Source: Desulfurivibrio alkaliphilus AHT 2
GTDB taxonomy: Bacteria > Desulfobacterota > Desulfobulbia > Desulfobulbales > Desulfurivibrionaceae
NCBI RefSeq assembly: GCF_000092205.1
Contig: NC_014216.1
Span: 1,178,001 to 1,242,000 of the forward strand
Reading direction: 5' to 3'
DNA length: 64,000 bases
How positions within the stretch are numbered: position 1 is the stretch's first letter; every line of letters starts with the position of its first letter. Of this stretch, positions 7,800 through 18,400 are shown one piece after another. Both the position numbers and the translations under genes were made by a program. The notes under the pieces were generated by a model. The model was not told the DNA's origin. It searched no databases and saw only the letters and a list, made by a program, of their open reading frames with translations.

Positions 7800-9128
7800 A
7801 TGACGTTCAACGAACTCGGCCTGCGTGCCGAACTGCTCCGTGCTGTATCTGAATCGGGCTACAGCCAACCATCACCCATTCAAAGCAAAGCCATTCCCGT
7901 GGTGTTGCAAGGCGGCGATCTGCTGGCCGGTGCCCAGACTGGAACCGGCAAAACCGCCGGCTTTGCCCTGCCTTTATTGCAGCGGTTAAGCGAAAAGCCG
8001 GCCCAAAAATCGCGCCCGATTCGGGCCCTGGTCCTTACTCCCACCCGCGAGTTGGCCGCTCAGGTTGAAGCGAGTTTCCGGTTGTATGGCAAGCATCTGC
8101 CACTGCGCACCACCGTGGTTTTCGGCGGGGTCAGCATCCGGCCACAGATCACGACATTGCGCCAAGGGGTCGACATTCTGGTGGCCACTCCCGGCCGTCT
8201 GCTTGACCACGTCAGCCAGAAGACCATCGATCTGTCGAAGGTTGAGATGCTGGTGCTGGATGAAGCGGACCGGATGCTCGACATGGGCTTTCTCCGCGAC
8301 ATCCGGAAAATTCTTGCCCTGCTGCCGATTCAGCGCCAGAATTTACTGTTTTCAGCTACCTTTTCCGACGAGATCAAGCGCCTGGCCGATGGCCTGCTGA
8401 AATCACCGACGCTGATTGAGGTCGCCAGGCGCAATACCGCTGCCGAGCAGGTTGATCAGGCAATTTACCGAATCGACAAAGGTCTCAAGCGGGCCCTGCT
8501 CTCGCATTTGATTTCCGGGCAAAACTGGCAGCAGGTACTGGTCTTTACCCGCACCAAGCATGGGGCCAATCGTCTTGCCGGCCAACTTGCCAAGGATGGG
8601 ATTTCCAGCACGGCGATTCACGGCAACAAGAGCCAGGGGGCCAGAACCAGGGCGCTGGCCGACTTCAAGCAGGGCAAGGTGCGGGTGCTGGTGGCCACCG
8701 ATATTGCCGCGCGCGGCCTCGACATTGAACAGTTGCCCCATGTTGTGAACTATGAGCTGCCCAATGTGCCCGAGGATTATGTCCACCGCATTGGCCGTAC
8801 CGGCCGCGCCGGTTGCTCGGGCAATGCCATCTCTTTTGTCTGTGCTGAAGAGCACAAACAACTGCACGACATCGAGTCTCTGCTGAAACGCCGGATTCCA
8901 CTGCAAGAACAGGAACCGGGGCTGACACTGACCCGATCCGAGGTGGACACCGTGCGTCACAGAACCCCCAGAAGGCCGGCAACACCGGCGGCGAGCCGGC
9001 GCCAACGGACCGGCGGCAACCGCAGCACCGCAGCCCGACCGGATGCAGGTAAAGCAAAAAAACCACAGCCCGGCGCCAATGCTCGGAGTGCACGACCCAA
9101 AGCACATTACGGCAGTTCGCCAAGATAA
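7800..9128 (+). CDS. rhlE: DEAD-box RNA helicase RhlE
   Basis: A 442-residue RNA helicase. Q motif FNELGL...GYSQPSPIQ (3-24), Walker A AQTGTGKT (about 44), motif Ib TPGR, motif II DEAD in [13 protein letters not shown], motif III SAT in [10 protein letters not shown], and motif [12 protein letters not shown]. The C-terminus (about 370-442) is a basic, Arg/Ala/Pro-rich tail typical of RhlE proteins and likely binds RNA. Role: ATP-dependent RNA unwinding in ribosome assembly or RNA decay. The Shine-Dalgarno is weak (GAGAA). A strong intrinsic terminator follows at 9161. Confidence 0.93.
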   Translation: MTFNELGLRAELLRAVSESGYSQPSPIQSKAIPVVLQGGDLLAGAQTGTGKTAGFALPLLQRLSEKPAQKSRPIRALVLTPTRELAAQVEASFRLYGKHLPLRTTVVFGGVSIRPQITTLRQGVDILVATPGRLLDHVSQKTIDLSKVEMLVLDEADRMLDMGFLRDIRKILALLPIQRQNLLFSATFSDEIKRLADGLLKSPTLIEVARRNTAAEQVDQAIYRIDKGLKRALLSHLISGQNWQQVLVFTRTKHGANRLAGQLAKDGISSTAIHGNKSQGARTRALADFKQGKVRVLVATDIAARGLDIEQLPHVVNYELPNVPEDYVHRIGRTGRAGCSGNAISFVCAEEHKQLHDIESLLKRRIPLQEQEPGLTLTRSEVDTVRHRTPRRPATPAASRRQRTGGNRSTAARPDAGKAKKPQPGANARSARPKAHYGSSPR

Positions 9129-9160
9129 TCTGCCGGATTAACAACCGACAAAAGCCCACC

Positions 9161-9212
9161 AAAAAGGGGACAGATCTTTTTTGATAAGAAAAAAAGATCT
9201 GTCCCCTTTTTT
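9161..9212 (+). terminator. Perfect long inverted repeat / intrinsic terminator after rhlE
   Basis: AAAAAGGGGACAGATCTTTT and its complement AAAAGATCTGTCCCCTTTTT form a ~22-bp stem around GATAAG, followed by T-tract. It is suited to bidirectional termination. The GGGGACAGATCTTTTT motif resembles ends of Y1-transposase-associated palindromes, so it may be a mobile repeat recruited as a terminator; a related GGGGACAGTTTT palindrome is at 54472-54496. Confidence 0.8.
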
Positions 9213-9668
9213 TAGTCTTTTTGCCAACCTGCCCGTGGCGCCACTGCACTGTCGAGCCGACGATTAATTGCCTGCTGTCACCTGTGGGCTTGGCAGGCAG
9301 GCCTGCTCCGACCGGCCAATACCATCCACTCGGAGTTGGCCGCTTTGGCCGTCCCAAAAAACGAAACAGACCTTATATCATCAAGTTGTTGACATCATGA
9401 AACAAAAAACACACGAGTTCCGATTCCTGAAATCAGGACACCCCGGAGCCGTTTCCATATTTGGCACAAATGATCTTTACCCAATAATTCAAGGCATATA
9501 CGACGACTAACCAGAATGGCGCACTTTTTGCATTACAAACCTTTTGTATAGATTTTACGCCTGTTTTTCAGCAAGGCGAACCACTGACACCCAACGCCAT
9601 GGCAGAGGGAAACAACAGTTGGCTCGCACAAGGCCCAGAAGGCAAAAAATCAAAAAAGGAGAGACGCC
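9213..9668. other. Intergenic region upstream of the PEP-CTERM gene
   Basis: About 456 bases with no convincing gene. A 37-codon open frame (9397-9510, starting MKQKTHEFRF and ending GIYDD) has no clear Shine-Dalgarno and no family I recognise; I do not call it. The last 20 bases supply the AAAAGGAGAG ribosome site of the next gene. Confidence 0.4.
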
Positions 9669-10361
9669 ATGAAAGGAGGAACGAAGCTGTTGGGGGCCGT
9701 TGCGGTTGCTGGGATGGCGGTGTTTCTGGCTGTACCCGCCCAAGCTGCCGACCAGTACATTTTTGGATTCAGTGACTATAATGTTAACAACAAGCTTATT
9801 TTGGACGGGGGCACCGTCCAGTTGGGGATGTATGACCAAGGTTGGTATTTCGAGAACGGAACCCACGACACATGGAACCAAAACTACATCGTCGGTCACT
9901 GTGAGACATGTTCTTTGTCGGGCGAATTCCGCAACTGGTTTGCGTTTGACATCGCCAACCTGACCAGCCCGGTTTCCTCGCTGGACCTCTACCTCTATTC
10001 CTACGACGTGACCTTGACGTCGGGCAACTATTACCTGAACGATTATACCGGCTCGATAACAGATCTCATGGCCGGCACCGGTGGCGTCGCCGCCTTCAAT
10101 GATCTTGGTAGCGGCACGAACTTCGGCTTCAACTTTTACCAGTCCACCGAGTCAAATACATATCAAACAATCTCCTTAAATTCGGCGGCGGTTGCCGATC
10201 TCAATGCCGCGATTCTGGGCAGTGCAGGCTTCTGGGCACTCGGCGGATCATTCCTCGCCGGCGACACGCCCGTTCCCCCGCAGCCGGTTCCGCACCCGGC
10301 CCCCATTGCGCTGCTCGCCATCGGTCTCGCCGGGGTAGGCCTGATCCGAAGGTGGCGCTAA
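9669..10361 (+). CDS. Exported protein with PEP-CTERM-type sorting tail
   Basis: A 230-residue protein. The signal peptide (1-27, ending AVPAQA) is followed by an aromatic, Asn/Gly/Thr-rich mature region (about 28-195) resembling choice-of-anchor domains. A C-terminal tripartite tail has a proline-rich VPPQPVPHPAP, hydrophobic IALLAIGLAGVGLI and a final RRWR. This is the layout of the PEP-CTERM sorting signal (VPEP variant, here VPHP). Such proteins are normally processed by an exosortase and exported in organisms making exopolysaccharide. No exosortase gene is in the window. Start: AAAGGAGAGACGCC before ATG. A GC-rich terminator follows. Confidence 0.75.
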   Translation: MKGGTKLLGAVAVAGMAVFLAVPAQAADQYIFGFSDYNVNNKLILDGGTVQLGMYDQGWYFENGTHDTWNQNYIVGHCETCSLSGEFRNWFAFDIANLTSPVSSLDLYLYSYDVTLTSGNYYLNDYTGSITDLMAGTGGVAAFNDLGSGTNFGFNFYQSTESNTYQTISLNSAAVADLNAAILGSAGFWALGGSFLAGDTPVPPQPVPHPAPIALLAIGLAGVGLIRRWR

Positions 10362-10411
10362 GCAGCCGCTCTGGCGTGTTGAACGCCGAACCGAACTGCC
10401 TGGGCGCTCCG

Positions 10412-10446
10412 ACGCCGCCATCGGCCAAAGGGCCCGGTGGCGGCGT
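10412..10446 (+). terminator. GC-rich hairpin after the PEP-CTERM gene
   Basis: ACGCCGCCATCGG pairs with CCGGTGGCGGCGT (one wobble), loop CCAAAGGGC. It is followed by TGTCATTT rather than a clean T-run, so termination may be partial. Confidence 0.6.
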
Positions 10447-10483
10447 TGTCATTTCAAAACCACAGGGACCAAGGGGACCAAGG

Positions 10484-11519
10484 GGGACGGACTTAAAAAC
10501 TTAAGTTAATATTGTTTGTAGCCCCTGTGACAGCTCTGGATGCCGGCCAATCACCTCCTTGCCGCGTCGGGCAGCAATGCTCACTGCCGAACCGGTAAGA
10601 TGGAGTTTGCGGGCAATAGCGACACCGCTGTGGCCACCGCTGAAAGCCAGGTAGCAGATCAGGCTCCTGGCCTGTGCAATTTGCTGTGAACGGGCGGGCG
10701 AGAGCAGATCCTCCATGGTCAGATCGAGCACCGCGCAGACGGTTTCAATGATTTTCTCCAGCGGCACTTTCGTTGTGAGCTGTTCCTCCTCGGTCTGCTG
10801 GAGCAGCTCTTCCGTAAAATCGTCATTCCCCAATACCCGCGCATCCCGTCCCATGCCGTCCTCGTCTTTTTTATTTCGGGCTAGGCCGACCAACTCATCG
10901 CGACGCCCCAGGGTCACTCCATCCTCGATGAACCGGCGATAGTTGTTGCGGGCGGTTTTGATCGTTTTACCGAAACGGGACAGAACTTCGTTCGCAGCTT
11001 GTTCAAACATGTTCTCATGGCCCATGAGGGCAGCATGGCCGCACCAGGGATAGGCGTCCAGTTGATCAACTGTCGAGACAATTCCGGCCCGGAGCGGATT
11101 CAGGTGGATGTAGCGGACCAGTTCGAGCAGATATGTCTCCTCCTCGCAGACCACGGATTTATAGCGGTTCTGAAAGAGGTGGCCGGTGCGGCGATGGCGG
11201 CGATTGAAAGTGACCGCGTACCCCGTCAGCAGTCGCCGCATAAAGGCTCCGAGGGAGACTTTGTGGGGCCGAAGCAACAGATGAAAGTGATTATCGAGCA
11301 GCGCCCAGGCGAGGCACTCTGTTTCGGTCGCAACCAGCAGGGCGGAGAATCGTTTGACGAAGTACCGGCGATCGTCGTCATCAACGAAGATGGCGCGTCG
11401 TTCGTTGCCGCGCACGATGACGTGCTGGAGCAGATGAGGGATATCGATGCGTGCGGTTCGTGGCATGGGCGGGAGATTAACAGGTTAGCGAGATTGATTC
11501 AAGTTTTTAAGTCCGTCCC
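10484..11519. mobile_element. REP-associated Y1 transposase unit with terminal inverted repeats
   Basis: The transposase gene is bracketed by GGGACGGACTTAAAAACTT (from 10484) and its complement AAGTTTTTAAGTCCGTCCC (ending 11519). The left repeat overlaps the last codons and stop of the gene. An 85-bp internally deleted derivative with the same ends lies at 19588-19672. No target duplication is expected for HUH/Y1 elements and none was seen. Confidence 0.8.
10501..11466 (-). CDS. REP-associated tyrosine (Y1/HUH) transposase with C-terminal DnaA-like domain
   Basis: A 321-residue TnpA_REP (RAYT) protein. MPRTARID...HVIVRGNERRAIF opens the Y1 domain. The HUH metal motif is HFH in WALLDNHFHLLLRP (about 57-66). 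The candidate nucleophile Tyr lies in RYKSVVCEEETYLLELVRYI, the usual helix before HLNPLRAG. Residues about 225-321 form an extra helical domain ending with a DnaA domain IV-like helix-turn-helix (GVAIARKLHLTGSAVSIAARRG). RAYTs nick single-stranded REP hairpins and can mobilise them. The gene appears intact and may still act in trans on the MITE at 19.6 kb. Confidence 0.88.
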   Translation of the reverse strand: MPRTARIDIPHLLQHVIVRGNERRAIFVDDDDRRYFVKRFSALLVATETECLAWALLDNHFHLLLRPHKVSLGAFMRRLLTGYAVTFNRRHRRTGHLFQNRYKSVVCEEETYLLELVRYIHLNPLRAGIVSTVDQLDAYPWCGHAALMGHENMFEQAANEVLSRFGKTIKTARNNYRRFIEDGVTLGRRDELVGLARNKKDEDGMGRDARVLGNDDFTEELLQQTEEEQLTTKVPLEKIIETVCAVLDLTMEDLLSPARSQQIAQARSLICYLAFSGGHSGVAIARKLHLTGSAVSIAARRGKEVIGRHPELSQGLQTILT

Positions 11520-11629
11520 CCCGACCCAAAAAAATATCGACAAAAAAAAGGTTACACGCTACATCTAGCTACGACAACGTACCACACAGATGCTCATCGC
11601 CACACTCCTGCGACCATGAAGAGAACCGC

Positions 11630-14221
11630 GTGGACCGGAAATCATCACGGCACAGAACACTAACCCTCCGGCTGATGCCGCCCTTAGCCCTGGCACTGGC
11701 CGCCCTTGTCCTCGGAACCGGGGCCAGCCTGGTCTGGCAGTACAAACTGCACCTCGATTACATCATCAACAGAGAAATTACGGAAACCCCGCACCTGCTC
11801 AGGGCGATCCTGGAAAAACAGGCCCTGGTTATGGAGACGGAACTGCGGGCCATTGCCCGCAGCAAAACAACCCGGCAGGCCTTGAAGGATCGCGACCGGG
11901 ATCGATTGTTAACCGACCACCGGGAGCTGTTCGAACTGCTCCGGCAGGAAAGCGGGCTCACCCATCTCTATTTTCATGCCCCGGACCGGGAGAATCTGGT
12001 GCGCCTGCACCTGCCTGAAAACCGGGGCGGCCGGGTCGAGCGCCACACTTACAGAGAGGCGGAGCGGACCGGCCGGCTGGCAAGCGGCATCGAACTTGGC
12101 GCCATGGGCATTTTCACCCTGCGGGTGGTGCAACCGCTATTCGAGGATGAGAAGCTTATCGGTTTGGTGGAACTGGGCAGGGAAATTGACGATATCCTGC
12201 AGCGGCTGCACACCCCACGCCGGCTGGAGCTGGCCCTCGCCATTCGCAAGGATCTTCTCGACCGGCAGAGCTGGGAGCAGGGCATGCGGATGCTCGGCCG
12301 GGAAGCGGATTGGGATTTTCTGCCCCAAAGAGCCCTTGTCTACTCTTCTCTTGCTCCGTTTCCCAGGCTGCTGGGTTCACTTGCCACCGATGTCGCCCCC
12401 CGCCCTACCCCCGCTCATTTTGATTATAAATCAGACGCCGCCACCTGGCGGGTCGCGCAGTTGCCGAGCACCGATGCCTCGGGAGCCGTGGTGGGCGATC
12501 TCATCGTCATGTACGATATTACCGAGCAGCATATAACGTTCCGGCGATTACTCGCCGTGACCTTTGCCGGCATGGTGATTGTGCTCTCCTCACTCCTCGG
12601 CTTTTTCTACCTGGTGCTCACCCGTACCGACCGCTCTATCAAAGCGCGGGAACAGAAACTTACAGCCTCCGAAGAGAGATACCGGCTGCTGTTTCAAAAC
12701 ATGAACTCCGGCTTTGCCCTGCACGAGCTGATCCTGGATGAGGATGGCAAGCCCTGCGATTATCGATTTCTCGACATAAACCCCGCCTTCGAGAAGCTAA
12801 CCGGCCTGAAAGCCGAGAAGGTTCTCGGCAGGCGGGTTCTCGAGGTTCTGCCGGAAACCGAGCCCTACTGGATCGAAACCTACGGCCGGGTTACCCTCAC
12901 CGGTGAACCCGCCCATTTTCAAAATTATTCCAAGGAAGTTGGCAAATTCTGCGAGGTTGCGGCCTACACCCCCGAGCCCGGCCGGTTCGCCGTGATCGTC
13001 ACAGATGTCACCCCGCAGAAGGAAGCCGAAAAGGAGCGGCACCGACTCGAGGAACAACTGCGCCAGGCCCAGAAGCTGGAAGCGATTGGGCGGTTGGCCG
13101 GCGGGGTGGCCCACGATTTCAACAACAAGCTGCAGACCATCTTAGGCTATACCGATCTTGCACTTGATGTGGTCAACCCGGACGAGCAGCTCCACAAGGA
13201 TCTGAAGGAAGTCCGCACGGCAGCCGTCCAATCGGCCGACCTCACCCGCCAGCTACTCGCCTTTGCCCGGCGGCAGACTATTGTCCCGCAGGTTCTCGAC
13301 CTCAACGAGACCATCACCAGCATGCTAAAAATGCTTAAGCGGCTGCTCGGTGAAGATATCGAACTGCTCTGGCAACCGGGGGCCAACCTGTGGCCGGTGA
13401 AGATTGATCCGGCCCAGATCGACCAGATCCTGGCCAATTTAACGTTAAACAGCCGTGATGCCATTATCGATGCGGGCCAGCTTACCATCGAAACCGCCAA
13501 TGTGGACATCGATGAAGATTATTTCGGGGCCAATTCCGAAATTCCCCCCGGACAATACGTAATGCTCACGATAAGCGACAACGGGGTTGGTATGGAGCGG
13601 GAGATGCTGGAAAAAATCTTCGATCCCTTTTTTACCACCAAACCGCTGGACAAAGGAACCGGTCTTGGGCTGGCCACCGTCTACGGCATTGTCAAACAGA
13701 ACGAGGGATTTATTAACGTCTACAGCGAGCCGGGCCAGGGCACCATTTTTAGGATATATCTGCCCAGGAACCTTGAGAAAATCGCGCCCGAGGAAGAACC
13801 GCAGCGCCGTCAAATACCGACCGGCACCGAAACCGTGCTGCTGGTGGAAGACGAAGTCGCCCTGCTCAACATGGCCAAAATGCTTCTCGAGAAGCTCGGC
13901 TACCGGGTTTTCGCGGCCGCTACCGCCGGGGAGGCCTTGCGCCTGGCCGAGGAGCATCAAGGAGAGATCGAGTTGCTGGTCACCGACGTGATCATGCCGG
14001 AAATGAACGGCCGCGATCTCTACCTGCAACTGAGCCGTTCACACCCCACCCTCAAATGCCTCTACATGTCCGGCTACTCCGCCAACATCATCTCCCACCA
14101 TGGCGCGCTCGACCAAGACATCCACTTTCTCCAGAAGCCTTTTCCCCGGGAGGATCTCGCCGTTAAGGTCCGCGAGGCGCTGGACGATCAGCACCCGGCG
14201 TGCACCAGCAAAAAGTCCTAA
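11630..14221 (+). CDS. Hybrid sensor histidine kinase with Cache-like, PAS, HisKA, HATPase and receiver domains
   Basis: An 863-residue membrane kinase. TM1 is at about 15-35, a large periplasmic sensor follows (about 36-300, double-Cache type; [21 protein letters not shown]), and TM2 is at about 305-328. Next come a PAS domain (about 345-460, [13 protein letters not shown]) and HisKA with H in [20 protein letters not shown] (about 490). HATPase has N-box [10 protein letters not shown]1 DNGVGM and G2 [13 protein letters not shown]-terminal receiver (about 740-855) has phospho-acceptor Asp in [13 protein letters not shown] and Lys in FLQKPF. The HDFNN version of the H-box is typical of one-component-like hybrid kinases. 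The start is GTG at 11630. No dedicated response regulator is adjacent. Confidence 0.9.
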   Translation: MDRKSSRHRTLTLRLMPPLALALAALVLGTGASLVWQYKLHLDYIINREITETPHLLRAILEKQALVMETELRAIARSKTTRQALKDRDRDRLLTDHRELFELLRQESGLTHLYFHAPDRENLVRLHLPENRGGRVERHTYREAERTGRLASGIELGAMGIFTLRVVQPLFEDEKLIGLVELGREIDDILQRLHTPRRLELALAIRKDLLDRQSWEQGMRMLGREADWDFLPQRALVYSSLAPFPRLLGSLATDVAPRPTPAHFDYKSDAATWRVAQLPSTDASGAVVGDLIVMYDITEQHITFRRLLAVTFAGMVIVLSSLLGFFYLVLTRTDRSIKAREQKLTASEERYRLLFQNMNSGFALHELILDEDGKPCDYRFLDINPAFEKLTGLKAEKVLGRRVLEVLPETEPYWIETYGRVTLTGEPAHFQNYSKEVGKFCEVAAYTPEPGRFAVIVTDVTPQKEAEKERHRLEEQLRQAQKLEAIGRLAGGVAHDFNNKLQTILGYTDLALDVVNPDEQLHKDLKEVRTAAVQSADLTRQLLAFARRQTIVPQVLDLNETITSMLKMLKRLLGEDIELLWQPGANLWPVKIDPAQIDQILANLTLNSRDAIIDAGQLTIETANVDIDEDYFGANSEIPPGQYVMLTISDNGVGMEREMLEKIFDPFFTTKPLDKGTGLGLATVYGIVKQNEGFINVYSEPGQGTIFRIYLPRNLEKIAPEEEPQRRQIPTGTETVLLVEDEVALLNMAKMLLEKLGYRVFAAATAGEALRLAEEHQGEIELLVTDVIMPEMNGRDLYLQLSRSHPTLKCLYMSGYSANIISHHGALDQDIHFLQKPFPREDLAVKVREALDDQHPACTSKKS

Positions 14222-14305
14222 CAGCCTTGATGCCTTCCCGCAGTAAAAAAGGCGGACCGGGCTCAAACTGTCGTTGACATTGCTGATCGGTTCGGGTATT
14301 TTCCG

Positions 14306-14319
14306 ACCGAACGTTCGGT
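14306..14319. promoter_or_regulatory. Perfect palindromic operator ACCGA-N4-TCGGT (TetR autoregulation)
   Basis: ACCGAACGTTCGGT is a perfect 14-bp palindrome just upstream of the TetR gene. The same half-sites ACCGA/TCGGT with the same 4-bp spacing recur at 14953-14966 before the next gene. The pair is best explained as binding sites of the encoded TetR protein. Its position inside the longest TetR frame supports the shorter start. Confidence 0.75.
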
Positions 14320-14348
14320 TTGGGGCCGAATATGCTAAATGTGCCAAT

Positions 14349-14930
14349 ATGCCAAAGATGCCAAAGATGATAGATACCAGAAAGCTGATCGTAAAAACCG
14401 CCAGAAAGCTCTTCACCGGCCGCGGCTACTTCAAAACCAGCATTAGAGATGTCTCCAGGGAGGCGGATCTGAGCACGGGTGCCATCTACCATCATTTTAA
14501 AAGCAAGGAAGAAATCGCCTGTGAGATCTTTAACGAGACAACCTCCTTTCTGTTGCAGGAATTTGAAAATGCCGTCGCCAAAGGCTCAACCAGCGAGGAA
14601 AGGGTTTATGCCTTGATTTCCACCATGCTCCGGCTTGCCGATGAGCAGAACGAAATCATGGAATATGCGCTTAAAGTTAACCATCGTGAGATAATTGCAG
14701 AGGGTAAGCCGATCTGCTCTTCCGCACCGTTTGAGTTCATCAAAGAATTTCTGCGGGAGGAAATGGCCCGGGGCGGAATTCGACAGATGGACCTGTATAC
14801 CGCTGCGGTCAGCCTGACCGCCATGCCAATCCGTTTCATGCAACTCAAGTGGGAAGGGCTCTTTGAGGAAAGATTTGCCAGTCGTACCGACGAGATATTT
14901 AACTGTGTCTGGGCTGCACTGAAGCCGTAG
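14349..14930 (+). CDS. TetR/AcrR-family transcriptional regulator
   Basis: About 193 residues. The N-terminal helix-turn-helix is classic TetR: KLFTGRGYFKTSIRDVSREA followed by DLSTGAIYHHFKSKEEI. The C-terminal ligand/dimer domain is generic helical. I place the start at 14349 or 14367 (MPKMPKMIDTRK), because the longer frame from 14274 would translate across its own operator. It probably represses itself and the DsrE-like gene 56 bases downstream, each preceded by an ACCGA-N4-TCGGT site. The inducing ligand is unknown. Confidence 0.88.
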   Translation: MPKMPKMIDTRKLIVKTARKLFTGRGYFKTSIRDVSREADLSTGAIYHHFKSKEEIACEIFNETTSFLLQEFENAVAKGSTSEERVYALISTMLRLADEQNEIMEYALKVNHREIIAEGKPICSSAPFEFIKEFLREEMARGGIRQMDLYTAAVSLTAMPIRFMQLKWEGLFEERFASRTDEIFNCVWAALKP

Positions 14931-14952
14931 ACATTTTTTTACCACCAAACAG

Positions 14953-14966
14953 ACCGAGCGGTCGGT
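14953..14966. promoter_or_regulatory. Second ACCGA-N4-TCGGT operator, upstream of the DsrE-like gene
   Basis: ACCGAGCGGTCGGT keeps both half-sites and the 4-bp spacing of the site at 14306 but differs in the spacer. It ends 20 bases before the ATG at 14987, just upstream of AAGGAGA. A repressor bound here would block transcription or initiation of the DsrE-like gene. Confidence 0.72.
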
Positions 14967-14986
14967 CGGAAACAAGGAGAATTTCA

Positions 14987-15403
14987 ATGGGTAGACTTGC
15001 GATGATTATTCGTGATGATTCATATGACAGGGTGCTCACCCCCCTGGCATTCGGCTATCTCGGGGCGGCGATTTATGACGAGGTGGATATCCTTTTCGTC
15101 AGCTGGGCCGCAAAACTGCTAACTGAAGAGGGTCTGCGGGATGCCAAAATTTCTGCCGACCATGCCGGACAGGAAGAAATGGTCAAGGAGGGAGTAAGGT
15201 CCGCGGGGCTTCCCGATGATCTCTATGAAATCATCAAGCTCATGAAAGAGACGGAAAAGATCAATTTCTACCTTTGCAGCCTTGCCGGACATGTCTTCGG
15301 GGTAAGCAAGGAATCGGCAATTCCTGAACTGAACGAGGTTGTGGGCGCAACCTGGTTTCTGACGAAAAAAGCCCATGGCGCGGAGTGTTTCATGCAGTTC
15401 TGA
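14987..15403 (+). CDS. DsrE/F-like (sulfur-relay fold) protein
   Basis: A 138-residue soluble protein resembling the DsrE/DsrF/DrsH-like fold. MAMIIRDDSYDRVLTPLAF-type start (here MGRLAMIIRDDSYDRVLTPL), the strand-helix block DILFVSWAAKLLTE, and FYLCSLAGHVFGVSKE (Cys in the usual middle position, about 99), then ATWFLTKKAHGAECFMQF. Members carry persulfide sulfur or are uncharacterised companions of redox proteins. Strong ribosome site AAGGAGAATTTCA. Under probable control of the adjacent TetR regulator. The sulfur role is inferred from fold resemblance only. Confidence 0.7.
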   Translation: MGRLAMIIRDDSYDRVLTPLAFGYLGAAIYDEVDILFVSWAAKLLTEEGLRDAKISADHAGQEEMVKEGVRSAGLPDDLYEIIKLMKETEKINFYLCSLAGHVFGVSKESAIPELNEVVGATWFLTKKAHGAECFMQF

Positions 15404-15458
15404 GGTGTTCTTTTGCTGCTCAGCCGGGCGAGGAAGAGCTGGTACAGTCTGGCCTCTC

Positions 15459-18400
15459 TTACCCGGCCTGCTGGTATTTCTTGAAATTCTCGGCCTGTTC
15501 GAAGATTTCCCGGTACACCTCGTCGCGGTCCACCGGGGGGTAGCCGTGCTTGGCCAGGATCAGGATCAGCTCCACCTTTAGTTCGGCCTTGATGTCTTCC
15601 CGTTGGTTCCAGTCGGTGTATTTGACCTTTTCGCCCACCACCTCCTTTACCGCCTTGGCCAGGGTGAGCAGTTTGTCCTCGGGGTAGATGAAGTCGTATT
15701 TAATGGTCAGGTCTTTTAAGATGTCGTAGAAGGCCTTTTCTTCCAGGTCGATGCCTAAGTCGGCGAAGGAATCGCGCTCCTTTTTCAGGGCCTGGATCAG
15801 GTCGATGATTTCGGTGGAAAAATCCTCCAGCACGTTGCTGCGCAGCACTTCATCTTCCTTGCGCTGGTTGTAAACATCCACCAGGGCCTTGAACTTCTTG
15901 GCGAAATCGACCCCCCGGGCCTTGTTGACCTTCTTGAAGTCTTCAATCGCCCGGGCCAGCAGTTGTTGCAGGAGCTTGATCTTGGTGTTGGGGAGCTTGA
16001 TCTTTTCGATCCGGGCCAGGTAGTCGTCGGCGAAGATATCGATTTCGCCGGCCTTATCTTCCCCCAGCCGGAAAATTTCCTCCACCCCCTCGCTTTGCAG
16101 GGCCTCGCCGATCAGCTCCCGCACCCGGGCGTTCATCCGGGCGGTATCCGGGGCATCGCCCTTGGTCAGCTTGAAAACGATGGAGCGCACCGCCAGGTAG
16201 AAGTGAATCCGGTCGCGCTCCTCCCGGCTCAGCTCTTCCGCGCCGCTGCAGATGTCGTAGGCAGCCTTGAGCCGCTTGACCAGGTGCATGAAGCGCTTTT
16301 CGATCTTGTCGGTAATCTGCACATACTCCGCCGCCTGGTTGAGGCAGTTGAGCTGCGCCACCGGGCTGCCCCGGAAATAGGGGGTGGTGTCGAAGCGGTG
16401 GAAGATCCGGCCCAGCAGGTCGAGATGGTCCCGGACCACCACCAGCGACTGGCCGATCTCCTCGATGTTCTGGCGATCAGCCTGGTTGTAGTGGGCCAGG
16501 GCCAGGTTCATTTGCTTCTTGATCCCGATATAGTCCACCACCAGCCCCTTCTCCTTGCCCGCGTAGCGGCGGTTGACCCGCGAGATGGTCTGGATCAGGC
16601 TGTGGCGCTGGATCGGCTTGTCGATATAGATGGTGTCCAGAAAGGGCACATCGAAGCCGGTGAGCCACATATCGACCACGATGGCGATCTTGAAGTTGGA
16701 CTCCGCCTTCTTGAACTGGCGGTCCAACTCCTTGCGGTACTCCGGGGTGCCCAGCATATCGTAGAGTTCCTTGGGGTCGTCGGCGTTCCGGGTCATGATC
16801 AGCTTGACCCGCTCCATGGGCTTGATCTCTTGCCGCTGGGCCGCGCCAAGCTCCTCCCCTTCCCCGCCTGGCCCTTCCCCGCCGGCTCGCGCCACGTTCC
16901 ATTCCGGCCGCAGGGTAATCAGTTCCCGCCACAGGGCGTAGGCGATCTCGCGCTTGCTGCACACAAACATCGCCTTGCCCATTACGCTGGCGCCCTCCTC
17001 CAGCCGCCGCTCGTAGTGGTGGACAAAATCCACCGCCAGGGCCCGAATCCGGTCCGGGTCGCCCAGGATGGCGTGCATCCGGGCGCTGGCCTTCTTGCTC
17101 TCCTCGATCTGGTAGTCGCTGGCCCCCTCCTCGGCGCACTGGGCGTAATAGGCCTCGATCTCTTCGAGCTTGCCGTTGTCCAGAATCACCTTGGCCGCCC
17201 GCCCCTCGTAGACGATGCGCACGGTGATCTCGTCCTTCACCGACTCGGTCATGGTGTAGGCATCCACCACCGGGCCGAAGACATCCAGGGTGGCGTCGAT
17301 GGGGGTGCCGGTGAAGCCGACATAGGTGGCGTTGGGCAGCGAATCGTGCAGGTATTTGGCAAAGCCGAAGGTGCGCTTGACCCCGTTTTCGGTCAGCCGC
17401 ACCTTTTGGTCCAGGTTGACCTGGCTGCGGTGGGCCTCGTCCGAGATGCAGATGATATTGGCCCGGTCGCTGAGCAGCCGGGTATCCTCGGTGAACTTCT
17501 GCACCGTAGTCAAAAAAACCCCGCCGCTGTTGCGGCCCTTGAGCAGTTCCCGCAAGCGGGCCCGGCTCTCGACGCTGACCACCGTCTGGTCGCCGATATA
17601 GCCCTTGGCGTTGGTGAACTGGTGGGCGAGCTGGGCATCGAGATCGGTGCGGTCGGTGATCAGCACGATGGTCGGGCTTTCAAACTCCAGGCTCTTCATC
17701 AGCAGCCGGGTGAGAAAGAGCATGGTGAAGCTCTTGCCGCAGCCGGTGGCGCCGAAGTAGGTGCCGCCCTTGCCATCGCCCCCGGTGCCGTCCGGCAGCT
17801 TACGGTGGGCCCAAATATTGCGGTAAAGCTTGGTGGCCGCGTAGAACTGGGGATAGCGGCAGACCACCTTCTCCTCGCGCTTGGAGACATCGGGGAAGTA
17901 GATGAAGTGGCGGATCACCTGGCGCAGCCGGTCCTGGTCGAAGAGCCCGGCGATCATGGTCTTAAGGGCGTTGATCCCGTCCTGGTCGATGGTTTCCTCG
18001 CCGCTGACCTTGCGCCAGGTATAGAAAAACTCGTAGGAAGCGAACAGCGAGCCCATCCGGCTGTTGACCCCGTCGCTGATCACGCACAGGGCGTTGTACT
18101 TCAGCAGCTCCGGAATCGCCCGGACATAGCGGGTGGTCAGTTGGACATAGGCATCGTGAATGGTGGCCTCTTCCCGGATGGCGCTCTTGAACTCGAAGAC
18201 CACCAGGGGCAGGCCGTTGATGTAGAGCACGGCATCGGGAATCCGCTTTTCCCGGCCCACCACCTCCAACTGGCTGACCAGCCGGTAGATATTGCCGTCG
18301 GCCCGGTAGGCGGGCGACTCTTCGGCGGTAAGCGTTTCCACCTCGCCGGGGCGGGGCCGGCGCTGGGCGGGCAGCCCGGCGTAATCGAGCAGTTGGATGT

